Notes: generated from the letters alone by a model not told the origin. 7,708 bases of DNA from an uncultured Bdellovibrionales bacterium (GCA_937980625.1 CALJPJ010000164.1:1-7708), one strand, 5' to 3'. Positions 1 to 6,357 are shown, counted from the first letter of the stretch. Numbers and translations: made by a program.

Positions 1-184
1 ATGGATCACACTTCATTAAACTTACTTTATAACCTTGTTTTTCAATGAGTGTACCTAAACTGGCTGCCGTTAAACCTTTACCTATTGAAGAAACAACCCC
101 ACCAGTAACAAAAATAAATTTTTGTACTAGAGACTTTCGTGTTGACTTTAGTGCTGTTGTTTTCTTTTTAGATTTTTTCTTCAT
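1..184 (-). CDS. pyrG: CTP synthase, N-terminal fragment (runs off the left edge)
   Basis: CTP synthase makes CTP from UTP, ATP and glutamine in the cytoplasm. Only the first 61 codons are here. After a Lys/Ser/Thr-rich leader of about 21 residues comes the family's N-terminal synthetase signature, FIFVTGGVVSSIGKG, then LTAASLGTLIEKQGYKVSLMKCDP, which fits the P-loop-like ATP-binding start of PyrG (usual form YIFVTGGVVSSLGKG). Most PyrG proteins begin within a few residues of this motif, so the basic leader is an extension. The ATG shares one base with the kdsB stop (TAATG, 182-186), which implies translational coupling. The pairing makes sense because KdsB uses CTP. The fragment is certain as to family; the extension depends on this start being used. 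Confidence 0.95.
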   Translation of the reverse strand, partial: MKKKSKKKTTALKSTRKSLVQKFIFVTGGVVSSIGKGLTAASLGTLIEKQGYKVSLMKCDP

Positions 185-924
185 TATGCTAGCCCTTTTT
201 TCATTAGTATATCTTCTACTTTTTTAATATCACTTGGATGATCAACACCAATTGCATCTTCATCGACTTCAATTACTCTAATTTTAGCACCTAAATACAA
301 AGCTCGTAATTGCTCTAAACTTTCAGCTTTTTCTAAACTTGTTGGCTCTTGGGCGCAGAATTTTTTTAAAAATTTTTTTTGATAAGCATATAAGCCTATG
401 TGCTTAAAACAACCACTCAAACTGCCCTCAAATCGTGAAAAAGGAATTGGGAAACGACTAAAATAAATTGCATTATTATTTTTATTTTTTATCAACTTAA
501 CAACATTTTTATCTTTAAGCTCAGAACTTAAAATCGGTTTTGCTAAGGTCACCATCTCTGGAGCTTCACCTTGCTTCTTAAATGGAGCAACAATATTATC
601 TAACCAACTAGGACTAATTAAAGGCTCATCACCCTGAATATTAATGACAATATCAGCATCCATAGCTTCAACGGCCTGCCAAACTCGATCGCTACCAGTT
701 TGCAAATCATTGCTTGTCATAACTACATCGCCACCAAAGGACTCAACAAAATTAAAAATTCTTTGATCATCCGTAGCTACAATTAGTTTATCTAGTGATT
801 TTGAGAGAGAGGCGCCTTCATAAACTCTTTGAATAAGAGCTTTCCCCGCTATTAATTCCAGCGGTTTACCCGGAAACCTCGTCGAGGCATAGCGGGCAGG
901 TATAACACCAATAGTTCGCATCAT
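184..924 (-). CDS. kdsB: 3-deoxy-manno-octulosonate cytidylyltransferase (CMP-KDO synthetase)
   Basis: KdsB activates KDO with CTP to give CMP-KDO for the inner core of lipopolysaccharide, in the cytoplasm. The 246-residue product has the usual family length and its motifs in order: IPARYASTRFPGKPL at 8-22, ATDD at 50-53, TGSDR at 76-80 (usually TGTDR), NIQGDEP at 95-101 with the metal-binding Asp, YFSRFPIPF at 154-162, KHIGLYAY at 174-181, LEQLRAL at 203-209 and VDHPSDI at 228-234. The start is a double ATG (MM), with AAGG 11 bases upstream of the first ATG, so either Met could be used. It follows engB by 79 bases and overlaps pyrG by one base, which suggests one minus-strand operon. It marks the organism as an LPS-bearing Gram-negative. 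Confidence 0.97.
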   Translation of the reverse strand: MMRTIGVIPARYASTRFPGKPLELIAGKALIQRVYEGASLSKSLDKLIVATDDQRIFNFVESFGGDVVMTSNDLQTGSDRVWQAVEAMDADIVINIQGDEPLISPSWLDNIVAPFKKQGEAPEMVTLAKPILSSELKDKNVVKLIKNKNNNAIYFSRFPIPFSRFEGSLSGCFKHIGLYAYQKKFLKKFCAQEPTSLEKAESLEQLRALYLGAKIRVIEVDEDAIGVDHPSDIKKVEDILMKKGLA

Positions 925-949
925 TTACAACTGTACCTTATAATTAATC

Positions 950-968
950 GTTCCAAAACCGTTGGAAC
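950..968. repeat. Perfect 7-bp inverted repeat in the engB-kdsB gap
   Basis: GTTCCAA (950-956) and TTGGAAC (962-968) are exact inverted copies around a 5-base loop. The element sits 26-44 bases upstream of the kdsB start. No U-run follows on either strand, so it is not an intrinsic terminator. It could be an mRNA stem that adjusts engB versus kdsB expression, or an operator. The function is not determined. Confidence 0.5.
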
Positions 969-1003
969 AACCAGTTAATTACAAGGAACTAAAACTATAA
1001 AAA

Positions 1004-1609
1004 TTAACCTCTTGCGTCAAGCTCTATGTCTTTATTTTCTTTTAAGTTCCATATTTTAAACATGTACTTGTGCATTTCTTGAACACCAGTTTTTTTAAGA
1101 CTCGAAACAGGCATTACATCCCAGATTGGGCAGCTTTTTTTGATAAGTTTTACAGCCTTAGATGTTTTAGTCTGGTTGAGCTTATCAGATTTAGTTAAAG
1201 CTAGAATACCCGGGATTCCTTTATTTAGGGATAAATTGTACAGAGACTGCTCATAATCAGCCCATTTTCGGCGAATATCCATGACTAAAACTATGCCCAT
1301 CAGGTTTTTACGGTAAAATAAAAACTCTTCGATAAACTTAGCCCACTTTTCTTTTTCTTTGTCAGATACTGCTGCATAGCCATAGCCTGGCAAATCTACA
1401 AAGCGATAACGCTCATTAACTAAAAAAAAATTCATTAAGCGAGTTTTACCTGGTGTACCACTCACCTTAGCCAAACCTTTACGATTAAGTAATGAGTTTA
1501 TTAAAGAAGACTTACCAGCGTTTGATCGACCTAGAAAGGCCACTTCTTTTAACTTATCGTAGGGACAATGTTGAAGCTCTGTTGCACTTTTAATAAATTT
1601 CGATTTCAT
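1004..1609 (-). CDS. engB: Ribosome biogenesis GTPase EngB/YsxC/YihA
   Basis: EngB is an essential TRAFAC-class GTPase that acts in assembly of the large ribosomal subunit. The G motifs are complete (numbered from the ATG chosen here): G1 GRSNAGKS at 27-34, the SGTPGKTR switch I segment with the G2 Thr at 50-57, G3 DLPGYG at 72-77, G4 TKSD at 139-142 and G5 SSLKK at 169-173. The length of 201 residues is normal. A TTG codon four codons upstream (1621) is an alternative start. I prefer the ATG at 1609 because most EngB proteins begin only a short distance before the segment leading to G1. Neither start has a strong Shine-Dalgarno. It is probably the first gene of an engB-kdsB-pyrG operon. Confidence 0.95.
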   Translation of the reverse strand: MKSKFIKSATELQHCPYDKLKEVAFLGRSNAGKSSLINSLLNRKGLAKVSGTPGKTRLMNFFLVNERYRFVDLPGYGYAAVSDKEKEKWAKFIEEFLFYRKNLMGIVLVMDIRRKWADYEQSLYNLSLNKGIPGILALTKSDKLNQTKTSKAVKLIKKSCPIWDVMPVSSLKKTGVQEMHKYMFKIWNLKENKDIELDARG

Positions 1610-1684
1610 AGTTAACCACAAATTGTAAATAATCTCTTAGCCAAGAAAACTACGCTTAGATAAAATTAAAAACAAGGTATTTCT

Positions 1685-1878
1685 ATGGGCTTGAAAATTT
1701 CACGTATGCAAAAGGTATTGATTTAGTCATTAAAAATCCAATAATCAAGAATTTATCTACTTTCTTAGAACTACAAGCTCTTAACTATGCCCTAATAACA
1801 GTTCAAGCTGGCACCTTCTTTGAAAGAAAAGCTCACATAACTAATTACGCAAAAAAAAAAGCTAGCGCAAAAGCTTAA
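1685..1878 (+). pseudogene. Coding-like remnant or frameshifted small ORF, unidentified
   Basis: The frame ending in TAA at 1876-1878 is open back to 1660 (72 sense codons), long for such A+T-rich DNA. Its product is protein-like (for example LELQALNYALITVQAGTFFE) and ends in a Lys/Ala-rich tail, but the frame has no ATG, GTG or TTG start. An ATG at 1685 lies in a different frame, 7 bases after AAGG (1674-1677), and is stopped by TAG after 13 codons. One extra A in the run at 1710-1713 would join that start to the long frame and give a product of about 64 residues. I read this as a small gene with a one-base deletion, a decayed fragment of a longer gene, or an assembly error. I do not recognise the family. 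Confidence 0.4.
1808..1824 (+). promoter_or_regulatory. Sigma54 (-24/-12)-like element upstream of the FHA-sigma54 activator
   Basis: The sequence is CTGGCAC, four bases, then TTTGAA. The -24 block is a perfect match (CTGGCAC, 1808-1814) and TTG follows at the correct spacing, but the -12 position reads GA instead of the highly conserved GC (1822-1823). If used, transcription would start near 1834 and leave a leader of about 77 bases to the ATG at 1911. This would allow autoregulation. The site lies inside the coding-like remnant, so coding chance cannot be excluded. Confidence 0.3.
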
Positions 1879-1910
1879 CTATTATAATTTCTTTTTCCAA
1901 AGAGGGTTTA

Positions 1911-3194
1911 ATGAAAGCACTAAAAATGGATACAATAACTCATCCTGCCTATTTACTACTAGACCAACATGTCTTCCTGCTTGATAAGCAAAGCACAATT
2001 GGATCGGATAAGTCCTGTCGTGTGCAAATAAATGTGGCTGGGGTTGAACCTAGACATGTACGAATTGAGTGTCGTAATAATAAATTTTATATCAAAGATC
2101 TTCGATCAAAATCGGGTGTTCTAGTTAATGATTGCAAAATTATTGAAGCGGAACTTCGAGATGGAGATTTTATAATTCTTGGTAAACTATCACTTATTTT
2201 TAGCTATAAACCCATACGTATTGATAAGAAAAAAACTTTAAGTAGTAAAAATAAAATTTGGCAGTCTCAACTAACAAACCTAAAATCTATTGCTGAAAGT
2301 AACTTTCCTATTGTCTTAATTGGAGAATCTGGAACTGGTAAAGATGTTATTGCTCGACAAATACATGAGGAGTCAGTCCGTAATTGTGAAAATTTTGTTA
2401 GTATTAATTGTAGTGCCTTGAGTCCACAACTCATAGAAAGTGAACTTTTTGGTCATCTAAAAGGTAGCTTTACTGGGGCTGAAAATGACCGCAAAGGTGC
2501 TTTTATGGCTGCCAACAAAGGAACTTTATTTTTAGATGAAATTGGTGATCTCCCTTTGAGCTTACAGCCTAAACTATTACGAGCTCTTGAAAATAACGAA
2601 ATCAAACCAGTTGGCTCAGACATATGTAAAAAAACTGACGTTCGAATTATTACCGCTACTCATAAGCCACTCCATCAATTAGTTCGTAAAGGATTATTTA
2701 GGCAAGACCTTTATTATCGACTAAATGTACTACAACTCAATCCACCGTCTTTAAAAAATCGCCTCGAAGATTTTGATGATCTTTTCTATATTTTTGCTAA
2801 AAAATATAGAATTGGTTTTGATTTTAACGCAATAAATGAACTCAAAAAATATGACTGGCCAGGAAATATTCGTGAACTTAAAAATTTTATAATCAAGGCT
2901 TCTGTAATTTATAAAGGCCAAAGTGTAAATGTAGAAAAAGTTCAAAGACTATTTAAGGACCTTCCCTTAGAAAGTAAAAGTATTTTGAGCCCTAACAAAA
3001 ATAATTTTCTTAAAGGTAAGTCTATTTTAAAAAAAAATGAATTAGAACTTATTTGTGAAGCCCTTATCAAACATCACGGCAACCAAAGAAAGGCGGCGAT
3101 ATCACTGGGTATGCCAACAAGCACACTAAATGATCGTATTAAAAAAAATAAAATTGATATAAAAAAAATTAAAAACCACCTAATTAATACCTAA
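1911..3194 (+). CDS. FHA-domain sigma54-dependent transcriptional activator
   Basis: The 427-residue cytoplasmic protein is an enhancer-binding activator of sigma54 RNA polymerase. Residues about 20-100 form an FHA phosphothreonine-binding domain (TIGSDKSC at 29-36, RHVRI at 48-52, SGVLVN at 68-73). The AAA+ domain follows: Walker A GESGTGKD 138-145, sigma54-contact loop GSFTGA 185-190, Walker B LFLDE 206-210, Arg residues in FRQDLYYR 263-270, and WPGNIREL 316-323. Residues about 376-412 are a Fis-type helix-turn-helix. There is no receiver, PAS or GAF domain, so control is probably by a Ser/Thr-kinase-phosphorylated partner bound through FHA; this is inferred from the architecture. AGAGGG five bases before the ATG is a strong ribosome-binding site. 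No kinase gene lies in the window. Sigma54-type elements occur at 1808 and 7626. Confidence 0.93.
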   Translation: MKALKMDTITHPAYLLLDQHVFLLDKQSTIGSDKSCRVQINVAGVEPRHVRIECRNNKFYIKDLRSKSGVLVNDCKIIEAELRDGDFIILGKLSLIFSYKPIRIDKKKTLSSKNKIWQSQLTNLKSIAESNFPIVLIGESGTGKDVIARQIHEESVRNCENFVSINCSALSPQLIESELFGHLKGSFTGAENDRKGAFMAANKGTLFLDEIGDLPLSLQPKLLRALENNEIKPVGSDICKKTDVRIITATHKPLHQLVRKGLFRQDLYYRLNVLQLNPPSLKNRLEDFDDLFYIFAKKYRIGFDFNAINELKKYDWPGNIRELKNFIIKASVIYKGQSVNVEKVQRLFKDLPLESKSILSPNKNNFLKGKSILKKNELELICEALIKHHGNQRKAAISLGMPTSTLNDRIKKNKIDIKKIKNHLINT

Positions 3195-3199
3195 AATAT

Positions 3200-3296
3200 T
3201 AATCCTAACAAAAAATCACCTCAGTAGATTCACACAGGTAAACCCGTGGTGCTCTGTCTGCGACCTCATAGACTTTAAAGTTGGCTTCAGGGATTA
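3200..3296 (-). ncRNA. Candidate small structured RNA in a G+C-rich intergenic island
   Basis: About 80 bases (3216-3295) are close to half G+C, against A+T-rich flanks. The ends are inverted copies (TAATCC 3200-3205, GGATTA 3291-3296). Inside is a hairpin, CACAGG - TAAA - CCCGTG (3233-3248), with one mismatch. On the minus strand this hairpin is enclosed by CACC/GGUG, and six U follow (A-run at 3210-3215), which looks like a factor-independent end. GUCU/AGAC could form a second stem. A 35-codon open stretch also crosses it on the minus strand without an ATG. I matched it to no known RNA family. The strand and the call are both tentative. Confidence 0.3.
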
Positions 3297-3322
3297 TTAA
3301 CAAAGAATAAACCTAAATATTT

Positions 3323-3352
3323 TTGACCTTTTTTGCTAGCACTGTTTATTAT
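3323..3352 (+). promoter_or_regulatory. Sigma70-like promoter for the repeat-protein gene
   Basis: TTGACC (3323-3328) and TATTAT (3347-3352) are separated by 18 bases and each matches the consensus at five of six positions. It is the best sigma70-type candidate in the long gap before the exported repeat protein. The predicted start near 3359 would give a long leader of about 260 bases that contains the hairpin at 3356-3390. Confidence 0.4.
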
Positions 3353-3355
3353 TTT

Positions 3356-3390
3356 ATCACTCAAAAGCAAATTAAAAATTTTTCAGTGAT
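3356..3390. repeat. Imperfect hairpin in the 5' leader region
   Basis: ATCACT (3356-3361) pairs with AGTGAT (3385-3390). After one mismatch, AAAA pairs with TTTT, around a loop of about a dozen A-rich bases. TTTT follows on the plus strand (overlapping the last T of the arm), so it could act as a weak terminator or attenuator. The stem is A+T-rich and marginal. Confidence 0.3.
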
Positions 3391-3620
3391 TTTAACACCT
3401 TAAAGCCATAAAAAAAATATAACTACTCTCCCTAAAAACAGTTACAATTTAAAAGGGTTATACTGTTCTGACTAAATACTTTTTAAGGTCAGATTAAAGA
3501 GAATAACTGTGTTATTTGAGTCTATTTATACTAAAAAAGTTCTTCATCTTAAATTTTATGGTTTATCCGTCAAACTATAAGCCAGTACTACTGGCATATT
3601 TTTTGTATATTATTCAATTT
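3391..3620 (+). other. A+T-rich leader with inverted half-sites and a possible upstream ORF
   Basis: This stretch has no convincing gene. AACAGT (3437-3442) and ACTGTT (3462-3467) are inverted half-sites that flank and overlap a TATACT -10-like hexamer (3459-3464). A GTG at 3509 lies 7 bases after AAAGAG and opens a 23-codon frame ending at 3580, out of frame with the downstream gene; it could be a leader peptide. The downstream gene's frame is itself open back to a TTG at 3516 and an ATG at 3558, but neither is preceded by a ribosome-binding site, and starting there would bury the signal peptide. Confidence 0.35.
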
Positions 3621-4982
3621 ATGAAATATTTTAAATTACTCTGTATATCAATTATATTGTTTTTACTAAGCCTCCAAACTTACGGAATGAGATGTAACTT
3701 TTCATTTGATAAAGAAGAGCTTACAAAATTGGTTAATGTTATGGAACACAAAGGTATACCAGCTGCAATTAGCAAAATTACTGATCAATATGCCAGCTAC
3801 TTACCAGCTAATGTGCAGACAAGACATAGCTTAGTGCAAAAGTACTTTGGCGAACGAGTTTCAAGTGGCTTAGATATGACACTCTCTCCTAAAGATTTCA
3901 TTCATGAACTAATTATTGATGCATCTATGCAAGGCCTGGCTCTTAGTAAAGGAAACAATCAGGATTACTTGCTAGTTAAATTCTTTGAAACAGCAGTCAA
4001 GAATAAGACGATAACTAATAACAACCATGAAAGTTTAAAAAAAATACAACAAAGACTATTGCTCTTAGAAAAAGATACCTCTTTAAGTGAAAGTCAAATT
4101 GTTCATGAAACTTCTGCGCTTATAGGCGCCCATTTACCTGTGGGGACAAATATTCGATCTACCGTAGTTGAAGTACTTTTTGGAGAACACGTGTCTAGAC
4201 GAACTAAAATGTATGGCTCAAATAAAACTTTTGCTTATGAGCTTATTAGTAATGCAAGCAAACAGGGTAAAATATTTGATAAAGATATAAATGGAGATTT
4301 CATATTATTAAAGTTGTTAGATAAAAATTGGGTTTCATCGCAAAGTAAAACTTCTCTTAACGTTTATAATTTAACAAAAAAAATTGAAGCACTAGAAAAA
4401 GAGTATACTGAAAATGGAAAAGATATAATTCATAGTTTAGGAGATCTTATTCACTTACATTTACCTACCTCGCCCAACGCTCGGGCAGCAGCCGTTTATA
4501 ATCTTTTTGGTAAAGAAATAGCAATGGATGTGCCAATGAGTCATTCAAATACAATTTTTATATTTAAGTTATTAAGTATATTGGGGCCTAAAAATTTAAT
4601 TTTTAATAAAGACAAAAACCATAAGTATAATTTATTAAAATTAACTGATAAAGACTGGGTATCAGCTCAAAAAATGGAGCCAATAAATACTGAAAGAGCT
4701 AAAACTCAACTTGCTAAGTTAGAAAAAGGATATAACGAAAAAGGTGTGGATGTTTCTAGTGAAGTTTCAGCAATAATAGCCCCTTACATAGCAGAGCAAA
4801 CTGCTCATCGTTTAGCAGCTGTAACACGCGTTTTTGGCAAAGATGTAACTATAAATGTTGCATTCGTAGAGTTAAAATCTTCATTCTCGACAGAGCTTGT
4901 TAATTACTTACATTCACAAAATAAAGTTTTTGAGAAAGATGTAAATGGAAATTATTTATTACTGGAAATGCTACCTGAATAA
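3621..4982 (+). CDS. Exported protein of four tandem ~110-residue repeats, function unknown
   Basis: I chose the ATG at 3621 because it gives a clear signal peptide: MKYFK, a hydrophobic run IILFLLSL, and a likely cleavage near residue 22 (TYG). No Shine-Dalgarno precedes it. The mature part is almost wholly four diverged copies of one unit, at residues about 31-138, 139-251, 252-361 and 362-453. Each unit has an N-terminal helix rich in Leu/Glu/Lys, a segment [LI]P...R...V...FG (FG at 76, 187, 296 and 405, so spaced 111, 109 and 109), then F..EL, and a closing strand of the form F.KD.NG.YLLLK. The first unit is the most divergent. The protein is 453 residues with no membrane segment, so periplasmic, surface or secreted location is likely. 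I do not recognise the family. Its stop is one base from that of the convergent FliL-like gene. Confidence 0.8.
   Translation: MKYFKLLCISIILFLLSLQTYGMRCNFSFDKEELTKLVNVMEHKGIPAAISKITDQYASYLPANVQTRHSLVQKYFGERVSSGLDMTLSPKDFIHELIIDASMQGLALSKGNNQDYLLVKFFETAVKNKTITNNNHESLKKIQQRLLLLEKDTSLSESQIVHETSALIGAHLPVGTNIRSTVVEVLFGEHVSRRTKMYGSNKTFAYELISNASKQGKIFDKDINGDFILLKLLDKNWVSSQSKTSLNVYNLTKKIEALEKEYTENGKDIIHSLGDLIHLHLPTSPNARAAAVYNLFGKEIAMDVPMSHSNTIFIFKLLSILGPKNLIFNKDKNHKYNLLKLTDKDWVSAQKMEPINTERAKTQLAKLEKGYNEKGVDVSSEVSAIIAPYIAEQTAHRLAAVTRVFGKDVTINVAFVELKSSFSTELVNYLHSQNKVFEKDVNGNYLLLEMLPE
3711..4979 (+). repeat. Four protein-level tandem repeats
   Basis: Units begin near 3711, 4035, 4374 and 4704. They are diverged at DNA level and visible only after translation. 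Aligned anchors are YFGERV, LFGEHV, LFGKEI and VFGKDV, and near the unit ends NQDYLLVK, NGDFILLK, NHKYNLLK and NGNYLLLE. The second and third units also share DKNWVSSQ / DKDWVSAQ. The even spacing argues for ancient internal duplication under structural constraint. Confidence 0.85.
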
Positions 4983-4983
4983 T

Positions 4984-5544
4984 TTAAGGTTGAATTACAA
5001 AAGACTTAAAGTATAAGCGCTTTATTGCTTTTCTACCAAGGGCCTTATTGGCTCTGTTTCTTAAAATGATTTTAGCTACTTTTTTCCCTTGGACTGTTGA
5101 TAGCTTTTCGTATGTAAATGACTCTAGCTCTCTTTGAATTACATCTTGAATAAGATACTCTTTATTACTAACCATTTGCATTAATGAATTATTTTTAATA
5201 TTTAAAAAAATTTCAAACATACCCATAGCATATTTATGTTTGTCCGTTTGCTTTAGGTTAACTATTATTTTTTTTAGTAGTAAATCTTCGCCTAATTTCG
5301 GGAAATAACTGATAAATGGTTTTAAATTATTTTCGGCTGAAAACTCAAAAGCCTTATCAGCTTGCGCCATCATTGATTCTGGCTTATCTCTAATTATAAA
5401 CAAAACTGTCCCTATCATTATACTTAACAACAAAGTGATTATAGTTATTTTTATCCACTTCGCTAGTGCTAAAAATTTAGTTTTACAAAAAGATAAATTT
5501 TCTTTTATCCTACTTTGATAAAACTTAATACGATCTTTAATCAT
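4984..5544 (-). CDS. FliL-family single-pass inner-membrane protein
   Basis: The 186-residue product has a basic cytoplasmic N-terminus (residues 1-31), one membrane helix at about 31-51 (IKITIITLLLSIMIGTVLFII region), and a periplasmic domain. The C-terminal half follows the FliL pattern: a strand with FEIFLNI, then LIQDVIQRELESFTYEKL, a helix KVAKIILRNRANKAL, and the final RLYFKSFVIQ, which fits the typical FliL ending VYF..FVIQ. FliL binds the flagellar stator and modulates torque and surface sensing. No flagellar gene is next to it, so this may be a stand-alone paralogue with another partner. AAAGGG about 11 bases upstream of the ATG serves as ribosome-binding site. The assignment is by motif reading; overall similarity looks low. 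Confidence 0.6.
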   Translation of the reverse strand: MIKDRIKFYQSRIKENLSFCKTKFLALAKWIKITIITLLLSIMIGTVLFIIRDKPESMMAQADKAFEFSAENNLKPFISYFPKLGEDLLLKKIIVNLKQTDKHKYAMGMFEIFLNIKNNSLMQMVSNKEYLIQDVIQRELESFTYEKLSTVQGKKVAKIILRNRANKALGRKAIKRLYFKSFVIQP

Positions 5545-5561
5545 TTAACTATTTACCCTTT

Positions 5562-5589
5562 CAGTAATACTGTTTGTACATTAGTACAA
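5562..5589. promoter_or_regulatory. Two adjacent palindromes, candidate operators
   Basis: CAGTAATACTG (5562-5572; 5-base arms around one base) lies two bases from TTGTACATTAGTACAA (5574-5589; 6-base arms around ATTA). Both are perfect. They lie in the divergent control region, ending 18-45 bases upstream of the FliL-like gene start and about 160 bases from the opposing gene. Paired dyads of this size are typical sites for dimeric repressors. The regulator is unknown. Confidence 0.45.
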
Positions 5590-5683
5590 TATAAATAAAA
5601 ACTAAAGTCCAGTTTAATTATATGGTTTTTATAAATTAAGCATGAAATAAACTATTAAGAAGGCCTATTCACACCTTCAGTGG

Positions 5684-5713
5684 TAGACAAAATTTTAACT
5701 CCTGCTGTAAAAT
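5684..5713 (+). promoter_or_regulatory. Sigma70-like promoter for the BamE-like/HNH-AP2 unit
   Basis: TAGACA (5684-5689) and TAAAAT (5708-5713) are separated by 18 bases and match the consensus at five of six positions each. The predicted start near 5720 leaves a short leader with AAGGAAA ahead of the ATG at 5746. Confidence 0.5.
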
Positions 5714-5745
5714 AAGATATTGTTTTTTTTAATAAGGAAATCATT

Positions 5746-6336
5746 ATGGTATTAAAAAAACTATTTACTTTACTTTTTGCCTTGAGCTCTCTAGCTTGCA
5801 CAATGAAACGACACTCGAGTAGTGGATATGCCGGGACTGCTCCTCCGCCCATGTACTCAGATTCACGAGGCGCTAATTTTTCTTCTCCAAAATCTGATGT
5901 TTCTCTTAGTGACTCTAATAACTTAAGAAGGTTAGAGTCAAACTTAAGCTCCGAACAAGAAATTAAACAGTATTATCACTATAAACCTTTACTAAAAACA
6001 GACCAGCGCAGAGTTCAATTTCTACAACAACCCAACCTTAAAGCTAGAAACCAGTGGGTAAAAAGTTATTTATTTCCATTAGAAAAAAAAGATTATAATA
6101 AAAATGAGCTCGAAATGATTGCCAAAAGAGACATCACAATTGGTATGAGTAGAAATGCTGTTGAAGAAAGCTGGGGCAGTCCTTTAGAAAAAAAAGTGGC
6201 TGGTACAACTATCAGAGGCAATGAAATGTGGATTTATAAAAAACTATCACCAACATCTAATGGTTATCGTACACAGTATCGCTATGTCTACTTTGAGTCT
6301 GGGCATGTGGCCGGATGGGAAACTAAACAGCATTAA
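5746..6336 (+). CDS. Exported protein with a C-terminal BamE/SmpA-like domain, probable lipoprotein
   Basis: The 196-residue protein begins with a signal peptide (MVLKKLFTLLFALSSLA) followed by Cys18. SLAC is only an approximate lipobox (Ser at -3 and Leu at -2), so lipid attachment is likely but not certain. Residues 20-75 are a Ser/Pro/Gly-rich, low-complexity spacer. The C-terminal 70 residues fit the small BamE/SmpA fold: ITIGMSRNAVEESWGSP (130-146), EMWIY (160-164), RYVYFESGHVAGWE (179-192). BamE is a lipoprotein of the outer-membrane beta-barrel assembly machine, but this protein is longer and has a different N-terminal part, so it should not be called BamE. AAGGAAA six bases before the ATG is a good ribosome-binding site. 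The next gene follows after 21 bases, probably co-transcribed. Confidence 0.75.
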   Translation: MVLKKLFTLLFALSSLACTMKRHSSSGYAGTAPPPMYSDSRGANFSSPKSDVSLSDSNNLRRLESNLSSEQEIKQYYHYKPLLKTDQRRVQFLQQPNLKARNQWVKSYLFPLEKKDYNKNELEMIAKRDITIGMSRNAVEESWGSPLEKKVAGTTIRGNEMWIYKKLSPTSNGYRTQYRYVYFESGHVAGWETKQH

Positions 6337-6357
6337 ATAACTTTAAAAGGATAATTT

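Noticed and set aside
45..227. Plus-strand open frame of 60 codons
   Set aside because: It is antisense to the start of pyrG and the end of kdsB, both of which are unmistakable.
2751..2945. Minus-strand open frame inside the sigma54 activator
   Set aside because: It lies wholly within the AAA+ domain coding region and has a composition typical of an antisense shadow.
3247..3261. TGGTGC-N5-CTGC with GG and GC 10 bases apart
   Set aside because: The -24 and -12 blocks each deviate from the consensus, and the match lies in the G+C-rich island where such spacing is easier to hit.
3592..3606. TGGCAT-N5-TTGT, sigma54-like element just before the repeat-protein ATG
   Set aside because: The -12 C is T, and the predicted start would fall only a few bases before the ATG at 3621. 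It is more likely chance.
4275..4311. EF-hand-like loop (DKDINGDF) in the repeat protein
   Set aside because: The position-12 Glu is missing in three of four copies and the side-chain ligands are not conserved between units, so calcium binding is not supported.
5655..5852. Minus-strand frame of 65 codons
   Set aside because: It overlaps the signal peptide of the BamE-like gene and its promoter, lacks a ribosome-binding site, and does not resemble a protein family.
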